A stretch of 8,606 bases of DNA from Gammaproteobacteria bacterium (GTDB taxonomy: Bacteria > Pseudomonadota > Gammaproteobacteria > Methylococcales > Methylomonadaceae). Both the position numbers and the translations under genes were made by a program. A model generated the notes under the pieces. The model saw nothing but the letters and a program-made list of their open reading frames with translations, was not told where the DNA came from and did no database searches. Positions within the stretch are counted from its first letter, which is position 1, and every line of letters begins with the position of its first letter. The DNA is taken from contig JAJRWJ010000431.1 in the NCBI GenBank assembly GCA_024276805.1, positions 1 to 8,606 on the forward strand, given 5' to 3'. This document shows positions 1 through 5,892 of this stretch, one piece after another.

Positions 1-643
1 CATGATCGCGCCGAAGGGGCCGGGACATCTGGTGCGTTCCACCTATACCCAGGGCGGTGGTGTGCCTTCCCTGATCGCCATCTACCAGGATGCCAGTGGT
101 CAGGCCAAGGACATTGCGCTGTCCTATGCGTCGGCCAATGGCGGCGGCCGCGCCGGCGTGATCGAAACCACCTTCCGGGAAGAGACGGAAACCGATTTGT
201 TTGGCGAGCAGGCGGTGCTGTGCGGTGGTGCGACAGCACTGGTTCAGGCGGGCTTCGAAACGTTGGTGGAGGCTGGTTACGCGCCGGAGATGGCCTATTT
301 CGAGTGTCTGCATGAATTGAAGCTGATCGTTGATCTGATGTATGAAGGCGGCATTGCCAACATGCGCTATTCCATTTCCAATACCGCCGAATACGGTGAT
401 TTGACGCGTGGTCCGCGGATCATCACCGAGGAGACCAAGGTGGAAATGGCGAAGATACTCGGTGAAATCCAGTCTGGTGAATTCGCCAGGGAATTCATCC
501 TGGAAAACAAGGCCGGAATGGCGAGCATGAAGGCAAAACGCCGTTTGGGCCGTGAGCATCAGATCGAGGAAGTGGGTACGCAATTGCGTGACATGATGCC
601 CTGGATCAAAGCCAATAAAATCGTCGACAAAAGCAAGAACTGA
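1..643 (+). CDS. ilvC: Ketol-acid reductoisomerase (NADP+), C-terminal part; 5' end outside window
   Basis: IlvC converts acetolactate or acetohydroxybutyrate to the dihydroxy acid by Mg-dependent alkyl migration and NADPH reduction, the second common step of valine, isoleucine and leucine synthesis in the cytosol. The visible 213 residues cover the knotted C-terminal helical domain. Seen: the metal-binding segment DLFGEQAVLCGG (acidic D and E ligands), the second acidic pair in ECLHELKLIVDLMYEGG, and the substrate-contacting Ser in MRYSISNTAEYG. Class I enzymes are about 338 residues, so roughly 125 residues including the Rossmann NADPH domain lie upstream. The ATG at 2 is an internal Met, not the start. 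Length to the C-terminus fits the short class I form, not the long plant/enterobacterial form. It is followed by a strong terminator, so it is probably the last gene of an ilv operon (typically ilvB/I-ilvH-ilvC, inferred). Confidence 0.97.
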   Translation, partial: MIAPKGPGHLVRSTYTQGGGVPSLIAIYQDASGQAKDIALSYASANGGGRAGVIETTFREETETDLFGEQAVLCGGATALVQAGFETLVEAGYAPEMAYFECLHELKLIVDLMYEGGIANMRYSISNTAEYGDLTRGPRIITEETKVEMAKILGEIQSGEFAREFILENKAGMASMKAKRRLGREHQIEEVGTQLRDMMPWIKANKIVDKSKN

Positions 644-671
644 CGGCGGCCATGGCCGCTATGGTGGTGCC

Positions 672-717
672 AGCCCACTGCCGGAGCCGAGCCGTCGGCT
701 CCGGCAGTGGGCTTTTT
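672..717 (+). terminator. Strong intrinsic terminator after ilvC
   Basis: A perfect 19-bp stem (672-690 with 695-713), very GC-rich, closes a 4-base GCCG loop and runs directly into five T residues (713-717). It begins 28 bases after the ilvC stop. A separate 14-base palindrome (646-659) lies between the stop and this hairpin. The terminator separates ilv transcription from pssA. Confidence 0.95.
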
Positions 718-719
718 AC

Positions 720-748
720 TTTCTGGTGATGCTAAAAATGTTTACAAT
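720..748 (+). promoter_or_regulatory. Possible pssA promoter
   Basis: TACAAT at 743-748 is a good -10 hexamer. Seventeen bases upstream is only a weak -35 candidate (TTTCTG, 720-725). A promoter is needed here because the ilvC terminator lies just upstream and pssA starts at 782. Low confidence because of the -35. Confidence 0.35.
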
Positions 749-781
749 ACAGTCGATGATTAACAGCCAGGATCAGCAGAC

Positions 782-1522
782 ATGAGCAACAGAAACGCCG
801 CGAAACCGCGGCGAGGCATCTATTTATTGCCGAATTTGTTTACCACCGGTGCATTGTTTGCCGGCTTTTACGCGATCATCGCGGCGATTCACGGGCGTTT
901 CGAGATTGCCGCGGTGGCCATTTTCGTAGCCATGATACTGGACGGCCTGGATGGCCGGGTGGCGCGCCTGACCAATACCCAGAGCGCCTTCGGCGTGGAA
1001 TACGACAGTCTGTCGGATATGGTGTCATTCGGCGTGGCGCCGGCGCTGGTCATGTATCTCTGGGCCTTTTCCTCGATGGGCAAGCTGGGCCTGTTTGCCG
1101 CGTTTGTGCATACCGCAGGCGGAGCACTGCGCCTGGCCCGTTTCAATACCCAGGTGGCATCGGCCGACAAGCGTTATTTTCAGGGCCTGCCCAGTCCTGC
1201 CGCGGCAGCCATTCTGGCCGGTTTTGTCTGGATCAATCTGGAGCATGGTTACAATACCCAGGCCATACACTATGCGGCCATCGTGTTGACCATTCCCACC
1301 GGCCTGTTGATGGTGAGCAATTTTCGTTACTACAGCTTCAAGGATATCGATTTTCGGGGCAAGGTATCGTTCGTCGTGGCCATTGCCGTGATGCTGGGTA
1401 TCGCGTTCATCATGGCGCAGCCGCATAATATGCTGTTCATCCTGTTTATGGGTTATGCGATATCGGGCCCGCTGCTGACGCTGGTTCTGCGCAGACGAAA
1501 AAGACAGACCAGAAAACTTTAA
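782..1522 (+). CDS. pssA: CDP-diacylglycerol--serine O-phosphatidyltransferase
   Basis: An integral membrane enzyme that transfers phosphatidyl from CDP-diacylglycerol to L-serine, giving phosphatidylserine, the precursor of phosphatidylethanolamine. The complete CDP-alcohol phosphatidyltransferase signature DGx2ARx8Gx3Dx3D is present at residues 57-79 (D57, G58, A61, R62, G71, D75, D79). Around it are several hydrophobic helices (for example residues 14-35, 41-54, 83-110 and C-terminal spans), then a basic tail rich in R and K. At 246 residues it matches the membrane-type (subclass II, Bacillus-like) PssA rather than the larger soluble E. coli enzyme. The ATG at 782 has an AGGA nine bases upstream (769-772) and MSNRNAAKPRRGIYLLPN is the usual type of N-terminus. 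It stands between ilvC and leuA, a recurrent arrangement in beta- and gammaproteobacteria, with no evident biochemical link to them. The leader promoter of leuA starts only 6 bases after its stop. Confidence 0.95.
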   Translation: MSNRNAAKPRRGIYLLPNLFTTGALFAGFYAIIAAIHGRFEIAAVAIFVAMILDGLDGRVARLTNTQSAFGVEYDSLSDMVSFGVAPALVMYLWAFSSMGKLGLFAAFVHTAGGALRLARFNTQVASADKRYFQGLPSPAAAAILAGFVWINLEHGYNTQAIHYAAIVLTIPTGLLMVSNFRYYSFKDIDFRGKVSFVVAIAVMLGIAFIMAQPHNMLFILFMGYAISGPLLTLVLRRRKRQTRKL

Positions 1523-1528
1523 ACCCCC

Positions 1529-1557
1529 TTGAGAGAGCCGGGCCATTGGCGTATAGT
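1529..1557 (+). promoter_or_regulatory. Near-consensus promoter of the leuA leader
   Basis: TTGAGA (1529-1534, 5 of 6 matches to the sigma-70 -35 box) and TATAGT (1552-1557, 5 of 6 to the -10 box) are separated by exactly 17 bases. The best promoter pair noticed in the window. The expected start site lies at about 1563-1566, i.e. at G1563 or on A1566, the first base of the leader peptide ATG, so the 5' UTR would be 0-3 bases. Confidence 0.75.
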
Positions 1558-1565
1558 TGCCAGTT

Positions 1566-1664
1566 ATGAATCTCCAGAATCACTTCATCCAGCACATGCT
1601 GTCAGCATCCGGCAGTATATCCCCAGGCGCATTGCCGGGTCTGCTCTTGCGATTGCTGCCCTGA
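1566..1664 (+). CDS. leuL: Leucine-rich leader peptide upstream of leuA (putative attenuator peptide)
   Basis: A 32-codon frame starting ATG at 1566 and stopping TGA at 1662-1664 ends in LPGLLLRLLP. Eight of 32 codons are Leu and five of them lie within six consecutive codons (CTG CTC TTG CGA TTG CTG, 1641-1658) right before the stop. Such a cluster immediately upstream of a leucine-synthesis gene is the hallmark of ribosome-mediated attenuation, where ribosomes stall when charged tRNA-Leu is scarce. No Shine-Dalgarno is visible; the promoter at 1529-1557 places the transcript start at or just before this ATG, so translation would be leaderless or nearly so. Leaderless attenuator peptides are known (trpL of Sinorhizobium meliloti). 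Function is inferred from composition and position; the protein has no recognised family. A longer overlapping frame from a TTG at 1529 to 1732 is not leucine-clustered and overlaps the promoter, so it was not preferred. Confidence 0.75.
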   Translation: MNLQNHFIQHMLSASGSISPGALPGLLLRLLP

Positions 1665-1735
1665 CGGGCATCACTATCCAATTCTTCTTCCGTCTGTCGT
1701 TTCCTTTTGCCAACAGCATCGCTTACTGGTGATGC
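1657..1735 (+). promoter_or_regulatory. Alternative RNA helices between leader peptide and leuA
   Basis: Several mutually exclusive pairings can be drawn by eye: (a) TGCCC 1657-1661 with GGGCA 1666-1670, a hairpin straddling the leader stop codon; (b) GACGG 1663-1667 with CCGTC 1690-1694; (c) 1668-1676 with 1727-1735, nine pairs including one G-U (core GCATCAC/GTGATGC); (d) GCATC 1716-1720 with GATGC 1731-1735, competing with (c) for the same 3' strand. Between them 1678-1711 is almost pure pyrimidine and poor in G. There is no U-tract after 1735, so no canonical intrinsic terminator is seen; Rho-dependent or translational control is possible. leuA itself follows with GGAG at 1748-1751, six bases before its ATG. 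Confidence 0.5.
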
Positions 1736-1757
1736 ACCTTCTGGAATGGAGTTTCCC

Positions 1758-3305
1758 ATGAAAGATAAATTGATTATATTCGATACCACGCTGCGCGATG
1801 GCGAGCAGAGTCCCGGCGCATCGATGACCCGTGATGAAAAAGTGCGTATTGCCAAGGCGCTGGAACGCCTGCGCGTGGATGTCATCGAAGCGGGGTTTCC
1901 GGCCGCCAGCCCTGGTGATTTCGAAGCGGTGCAGGCGGTTGCCGGGGCCGTCAAAGACAGTGTCGTCTGTGGTCTGGCCAGGGCGCTGGACAAAGACATC
2001 GACCGTGCCGGGCAGGCTTTGCAGGGGGCGGAAAGAGCGCGCATTCATACCTTTATCGCGACTTCTCCGATCCATATGAAAATGAAACTGCAGATGCAGC
2101 CGGAGCAGGTGATCGAGTATGCGGTCAGGGCGGTCAAGCGGGCATTGCAATATACCGACAACGTCGAATTTTCCCCGGAAGATGCCGGCCGCTCCGAAGA
2201 GGATTTTCTGTGCCGGATTCTGGAGGCGGTGATCGATGCCGGCGCCACCACGTTGAACATTCCCGATACTGTCGGCTACAGTGTGCCGGCACAGTTTGGG
2301 GCGATGATCGGCAATTTGTTGCAGCGCATACCCAATTCCGACAAGGCGGTGTTTTCCGTGCATTGTCATAACGATCTGGGGCTGGCGGTGGCCAATTCGC
2401 TGTCGGCGGTCTTGCATGGCGCCAGACAGGTGGAATGCACCATCAATGGCCTGGGTGAACGCGCCGGTAACGCATCGCTGGAAGAGGTGGTCATGGCGGT
2501 GCGCACCCGCAAGGACGTGTTTCCCTGTCAGACCGATCTGGATACCCGGGAGATCGTGGCCTGCTCCAAGCTGGTTTCGACGATTACCGGGTTTCCCGTG
2601 CAGCCCAACAAGGCCATCGTCGGCGCCAATGCCTTTGCCCATGAGTCCGGCATACATCAGGATGGTGTCCTGAAGAGCCGCGAGACCTATGAAATCATGC
2701 GTGCCGAAGATGTTGGCTGGTCGGCCAATCGCATGGTGCTGGGCAAGCACTCCGGGAGAAATGCCTTCAAGAGTCGCCTGCAGGAACTGGGGGTTGATTT
2801 TGCCTCGGAAGAGGAGCTCAACGACGCTTTTTTCCGCTTCAAGCAGTTGGCGGACAAGAAACATGAAATCTATGACGAGGATTTGCAGGCGCTGATTTCC
2901 GAAGCGGGATTCGATGCGGAAGACGAACGGATCAAGCTGATTTCCCTGAAAGTCTGCGCGGAAACCGGGGAAACACCCAAGGCCAGCGTAACCTTGCGCA
3001 TCGACAACGAGGAATTGACCAGCACTGCCAGCGGCGGCGGGGTGGTCGACGCCAGCCTGAAAGCGATCGAAAATCTGGTCGGATCGAAGGCCGATCTGCA
3101 GCTGTATTCGGTGAACAATATCACCAGCGGTACCGATGCCCAGGGCGAGGTCACCGTGCGCCTGGAAAAAGGGGGGCGGATCGTCAACGGCCTGGGCGCC
3201 GATACCGATATCGTCATTGCCTCGGCAAAGGCCTTTATCAATGCCGTGAACAAGCTGCAGAAGAGCGTACCCCAGGGCAGCCCTGCACAGCAGGGAGATG
3301 TATGA
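1758..3305 (+). CDS. leuA: 2-isopropylmalate synthase
   Basis: LeuA condenses acetyl-CoA with 2-oxoisovalerate to 2-isopropylmalate, the committed and leucine-inhibited step of leucine synthesis. The 515 residues match the proteobacterial LeuA1 form (E. coli 523). Seen: FDTTLRDGEQSPG (residues 8-20, catalytic Arg13 and metal-binding Asp14), the HCH metal motif (His202, His204) followed by ND, GLGERAGN (231-238), HESGIHQDG (295-303), and a C-terminal allosteric leucine-binding domain from about residue 390 with the SGGGVVDAS and GLGADTDIV segments. The start is set at ATG 1758, with GGAG six bases upstream and MKDKLIIFDTTLRDG matching the family N-terminus. An in-frame ATG at 1746 would add MEFP and sits on the ribosome-binding site; longer versions run into the leader. 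Regulation is probably through the leucine-rich leader upstream. The next gene begins 35 bases after the stop, so co-transcription is likely. Confidence 0.96.
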   Translation: MKDKLIIFDTTLRDGEQSPGASMTRDEKVRIAKALERLRVDVIEAGFPAASPGDFEAVQAVAGAVKDSVVCGLARALDKDIDRAGQALQGAERARIHTFIATSPIHMKMKLQMQPEQVIEYAVRAVKRALQYTDNVEFSPEDAGRSEEDFLCRILEAVIDAGATTLNIPDTVGYSVPAQFGAMIGNLLQRIPNSDKAVFSVHCHNDLGLAVANSLSAVLHGARQVECTINGLGERAGNASLEEVVMAVRTRKDVFPCQTDLDTREIVACSKLVSTITGFPVQPNKAIVGANAFAHESGIHQDGVLKSRETYEIMRAEDVGWSANRMVLGKHSGRNAFKSRLQELGVDFASEEELNDAFFRFKQLADKKHEIYDEDLQALISEAGFDAEDERIKLISLKVCAETGETPKASVTLRIDNEELTSTASGGGVVDASLKAIENLVGSKADLQLYSVNNITSGTDAQGEVTVRLEKGGRIVNGLGADTDIVIASAKAFINAVNKLQKSVPQGSPAQQGDV

Positions 3306-3340
3306 TTTCCGTGGAATGACACAGACCGGGAGTGGCACCG

Positions 3341-4057
3341 ATGGATGATGCGCAGCGGTTGCAGTATCTACAGGCCATGGGCATCGATGTCTGGGTGCCC
3401 CGTGATGCTGTCGCCGAACAGCCGCCTGTTGCACAACAGCAGCCTGACGTGCCCGGGGCCGCGCCGGCCGAACAGCAGCCAGAGGATGTCGAGGCTGTTC
3501 AGCAGGCATGGCGGCAGCTCGAGCAGGAGGTTGCCGGTTGTCAACTTTGCCCGTTGGCAGAGACCCGCACGCAAACGGTGTTTGGCACGGGCAACAGAAA
3601 TGCCGACTGGATGCTGATCGGCGAGGCGCCCGGGCAGAGCGAAGACCAGCAGGGCAAACCCTTTGTCGGTAAGGCCGGATTGTTGTTGACAGAGATGCTC
3701 AGGGCGCTGGGACTGAGCAGGGAAGAGGTGTTTATCGCCAATATTCTCAAATGCCGTCCGCCCAACAACCGGGATCCCAGGGCCGAGGAGGTGGCGGCCT
3801 GTCAACCCTATCTGCAGCGCCAGATTGCCTTGATCAGGCCGAAGATCATCCTCGCGGTGGGACGGATAGCCGCACAGCAGTTGCTGAAAACCGATACGCC
3901 GCTGGGCAGGCTGCGCGGCACAGTCCATTATCTGGATAAAATCCCCGTCGTCGTGGTCTATCACCCCGCCTATCTGTTAAGATCGCCACTGGAAAAGCGC
4001 AAGGCCTGGAACGACCTGCAGATGGCTGACCGGCTCTATCGGGAGTTGCAGGATTGA
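3341..4057 (+). CDS. Type-4 uracil-DNA glycosylase (Fe-S, DNA polymerase-related)
   Basis: This family removes uracil from DNA by cleaving the N-glycosidic bond, starting base-excision repair of deaminated cytosine. Seen in 238 residues: motif GEAPG (94-98) followed by EDQQGKPFVGKAG, the second active-site motif HPAYLLR (208-214), and four cysteines in the family spacing for a [4Fe-4S] cluster (C67-x2-C70, C138 in ILKCRPP, C154). Residues 1-20 (MDDAQRLQYLQAMGIDVW) are the typical gammaproteobacterial extension, joined to the catalytic domain by a Q/P/A-rich linker (about 25-55). The start ATG 3341 is preferred over a GTG at 3332 because GGGAG (3328-3332) lies eight bases upstream and overlaps that GTG. 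It lies 35 bases after leuA. In some annotations the family is mislabelled as a phage SPO1-type DNA polymerase domain. Confidence 0.93.
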   Translation: MDDAQRLQYLQAMGIDVWVPRDAVAEQPPVAQQQPDVPGAAPAEQQPEDVEAVQQAWRQLEQEVAGCQLCPLAETRTQTVFGTGNRNADWMLIGEAPGQSEDQQGKPFVGKAGLLLTEMLRALGLSREEVFIANILKCRPPNNRDPRAEEVAACQPYLQRQIALIRPKIILAVGRIAAQQLLKTDTPLGRLRGTVHYLDKIPVVVVYHPAYLLRSPLEKRKAWNDLQMADRLYRELQD

Positions 4058-4143
4058 TTGTCGTTTCCATCAACGGGAGAAACCCTTGCCGCCACCTGGT
4101 CATGCTGTTTGCGCTAGATAATTAGAGCGGAACAGCCACTGAG

Positions 4144-4166
4144 AAAACGAGTTTCGAAACTGTTTT
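4144..4166. repeat. Imperfect inverted repeat directly abutting the rimI start
   Basis: A perfect 12-base palindrome (AGTTTCGAAACT, 4150-4161) is flanked by AAAAC (4144-4148) and GTTTT (4162-4166), which also pair, with one bulged G at 4149. The hairpin ends on the base before the rimI ATG and occupies the place where a ribosome-binding site should be. It could be a weak terminator for the upstream transcript (3' end GTTTT), a translational control hairpin, or a protein-binding site. The rest of the 109-base gap (4058-4143) shows no clear promoter, only a loose -10-like GATAAT at 4117-4122. Confidence 0.45.
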
Positions 4167-4715
4167 ATGTACAATATCATCGATAAAGTAAAAAGCCTGA
4201 TTTTCTACGATGCCGATCGCGAGTTTTTTGCCAAAGTGTTTCCGGATTCTGTAAAAGCCATCGATCTGCTGCGTTTCAGAAGAATGACACAGAACGATTT
4301 GCCGGCGGTCATCGCCATCGAACAGCAGGTCTACAACTATCCCTGGAGTGAAAACATATTCCGGGACTGCTTTAAAATCGGTTACAGCTGCTGGGTCTGC
4401 GAAGATGCGCAGGAAGGCGTGATCGGCTATGGCATACTCTCCATTGCCGCCGGCGAGGCGCATATCATGAATATCTATCTGTCGCCAAAAGTCCACGGCC
4501 AGGGCTACGGTCGCAGAATGATGGAAAAACTGATCGACATCGCACAGGAAAAAAGAGCTCTGAGCATGTTCCTGGAGGTGCGGCCGAGCAACACCGCGGC
4601 CATCGCCCTGTATAAAAAAATGGGTTTCAACGAAATCGGCATGCGCAAAGACTATTATCCGGCGGCCGATGGCACCCGGGAAGATGCCGTGATGCTGGCT
4701 CTGGAGCTGCTGTAG
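4167..4715 (+). CDS. rimI: Ribosomal protein S18-alanine N-acetyltransferase (GNAT family)
   Basis: RimI acetylates the N-terminal alanine of ribosomal protein bS18 using acetyl-CoA. GNAT features: the first strand and helix at FRRMTQNDLPAVIAIEQQVYNYPWSE (37-62), typical of RimI; the strand-4 and pyrophosphate loop INIYLSP..HGQGYGRRMM (about 102-119), with His110 where Arg or Gln is commoner; FLEVRPSNTAAIALYKKMGF (135-154), containing the Glu and Tyr positions used for catalysis in RimI; and the family ending RKDYYPAADGTREDAVMLALELL. The product is 182 residues against about 150 usually, because roughly 35 residues precede the GNAT fold. No in-frame start exists upstream before a TGA at 4140, ATG 4167 has no visible Shine-Dalgarno, and later in-frame starts (GTG at 4236) are no better, so the start is uncertain. 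A homologous acetyltransferase of another target cannot be excluded. It is convergent with suhB. Confidence 0.85.
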   Translation: MYNIIDKVKSLIFYDADREFFAKVFPDSVKAIDLLRFRRMTQNDLPAVIAIEQQVYNYPWSENIFRDCFKIGYSCWVCEDAQEGVIGYGILSIAAGEAHIMNIYLSPKVHGQGYGRRMMEKLIDIAQEKRALSMFLEVRPSNTAAIALYKKMGFNEIGMRKDYYPAADGTREDAVMLALELL

Positions 4716-4754
4716 GCGTTGTTCATGAATGGCTAGACAGTACCTGGATTATCT

Positions 4755-4886
4755 CAGGATAGACAGGATTTCTCGTTTTCAACCCGCTGCGGCATGGCTG
4801 TTGATCGATGTGGGTTGGGGTGACGACAGGAACCCCAACAATGTCAAAGGTTCGAAGTTGTTGGGAGGCATTGCCTTGCATCAACC
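4755..4886. repeat. Palindromic short-interspersed-repeat-like tract between rimI and suhB
   Basis: This fills most of the 275-base gap 4716-4990. Seen: CAGGAT twice nine bases apart (4755-4760, 4764-4769); a perfect 8-bp inverted repeat GTTGGGGT/ACCCCAAC (4814-4821 with 4832-4839, 10-base loop); a second looser hairpin with GTTG (4857-4860) against CAAC (4882-4885) around GGCATTGCC; and just beyond it CCCCG-CTT-CGGGG (4896-4908). The first hairpin on the minus strand resembles the GTTGGGTT...AACCCAAC palindromic elements that are interspersed in many bacterial genomes, and the plus strand reads VGWGDDRNPNNV, the kind of spurious peptide such elements produce. This resemblance is from memory and unsearched. 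None of the hairpins carries a T-run, so they are not obvious terminators. Open frames here (for example 4729-4932) show no family features. Confidence 0.45.
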
Positions 4887-4990
4887 TGCTCGTGCCCCCG
4901 CTTCGGGGATACCGTCAATCCTCTGCCCATAAAAACGACACAACGGGCGCTGGCTGCTGCTCGATCAGGATAGCATTTACGCTGCAGGCA

Positions 4991-5785
4991 TCAGCTCAGA
5001 TCTTCCGTGACATGCGGGTTAATGGCCTGGTAGATCAACTGATGCATTTTCGGATTGCCGGCGATGATGTTGCCGCTGGCCAGGTAGCGGTCGTTGAAGG
5101 AAAAATCGGTGATCACGCCGCCGGCTTCCTGAATCAACAGGATACCAGCGGCCATATCCCATTCATGCAGTCCGATTTCCCAGAACCCGTCCAGCCTGCC
5201 GGCAGCCACGTAGGCCAGGTCCAGTGCCGCGGAACCGGCCCTGCGGATTCCCGCGGAATCGGTAAACACCGCGCGGAACATCGCCAGATAGGCATCCAGA
5301 TGTCGATGCTTTTTGAACGGAAAGCCGGTGCCCAAGAGGGCGCCCTTGAAACTGCTCTGTCGGGCAACCCGGATACGGCGGCTGTTGAGCATCGCTCCAT
5401 TGCCGCGGCTGGCGGTAAACAATTCATCGCGGAGCGGATCGTAGACCACGGCCACTTGGATTCTAGCCTTGTGCTTCAGCGCGATGGAAACGGAAAACTG
5501 CGGGAAGCCATGTAAAAAATTGGTCGTGCCATCCAGTGGATCGATCACCCAGACATAGTCGTTGCCCGGATGCATGCCGCTTTCTTCGGCGAGAATGGCG
5601 TGATCCGGAAAGGCCTTGTGAATGATCTGGATGATTTACTGTTCCGCCAGGCGATCGACTTCCGAAGCATAATCGTTTTTGCTTTTCTGGTCGATGCGCA
5701 GTTTGCCGACATTGTCCAGGGAGCGAATCAGTATATCGCCGGCGCTTCGCGCCGCCCGGATGGCGATGTTGAGCATTGGATGCAT
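4991..5785 (-). pseudogene. suhB: Inositol-1-monophosphatase family protein SuhB, interrupted by one in-frame TAA
   Basis: SuhB hydrolyses inositol phosphates using Mg and in E. coli also joins the rRNA antitermination complex. From ATG 5785 the frame reads MHPMLNIAIRAARSAGDIL, the conserved SuhB N-terminus, through SEVDRLAEQ, meets TAA (5638-5636, codon 50), then continues without shift as IIQIIHKAFPDHAILAEESG, WVIDPLDGTTNFLHGFP (metal-binding Asp pair and Thr), GSAALDLAYVAAGRLDGFWE and HEWDMAAG (final metal Asp) to a TGA at 4991-4993. Total 264 codons versus 267 in E. coli, so no indel. The stop falls where E. coli has Val and other homologues often Ala or Glu. Restart at the ATG at 5575 would give 194 residues lacking the catalytic AEESG glutamate, so a functional fragment is unlikely. 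The interruption may be a true nonsense mutation or a base-call error. It diverges from trmJ, as in E. coli. Confidence 0.9.
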
Positions 5786-5812
5786 AGAAATGGATTGCAG
5801 AGGTGGTGATTA

Positions 5813-5841
5813 AACATAATAGAATAACAAATCTTTGTTAA
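5813..5841. promoter_or_regulatory. AT-rich divergent suhB/trmJ promoter region with a 16-bp inverted repeat
   Basis: A perfect inverted repeat TAACAAA-TC-TTTGTTA occupies 5825-5840 in the 107-base gap between the two starts. On the minus strand TTAACA (5841-5836, 5 of 6 to a -35 box) is 17 bases from TATGTT (5818-5813, 4 of 6 to a -10 box), a possible suhB promoter overlapping the repeat. No comparably good trmJ promoter was found. The palindrome is a candidate operator, but no known motif is recognised. Confidence 0.4.
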
Positions 5842-5892
5842 AATTTGGGTTTTTTCTCAACAGCCAGCCTGGCTCGCCAACAGAGGATCATC

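Noticed and set aside
646..659. GCGGCCATGGCCGC palindrome after ilvC as an operator
   Set aside because: It lies just behind the stop codon and ahead of a far stronger terminator, with no promoter nearby; probably part of the 3' end structure.
1529..1732. A 67-codon plus-strand frame from a TTG start between pssA and leuA
   Set aside because: Its start coincides with the -35 box, it has no family features, and it is out of frame with the leucine-clustered leader, which explains the region better.
1707..1757. Longer LeuA N-terminus (start at a codon near 1707)
   Set aside because: It would include the attenuator helices and the ribosome-binding site; ATG 1758 fits the spacing and the family N-terminus.
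1674..3509. A 611-codon minus-strand open frame across leuA and the glycosylase start
   Set aside because: It is the antisense shadow of leuA, which has all its catalytic motifs; the antisense translation is low-complexity and shows no domain.
4808..5515. A 235-codon plus-strand frame
   Set aside because: It is antisense to suhB, whose motifs are unmistakable on the minus strand; its 5' part is the palindromic tract.
4991..5785. TAA in suhB and TGA in the toxin as evidence of genetic code reassignment or selenocysteine
   Set aside because: Different stop codons are involved, TAA and TGA both terminate intact genes in this window, and the expected residues are ordinary; nonsense mutation or sequence error is simpler.
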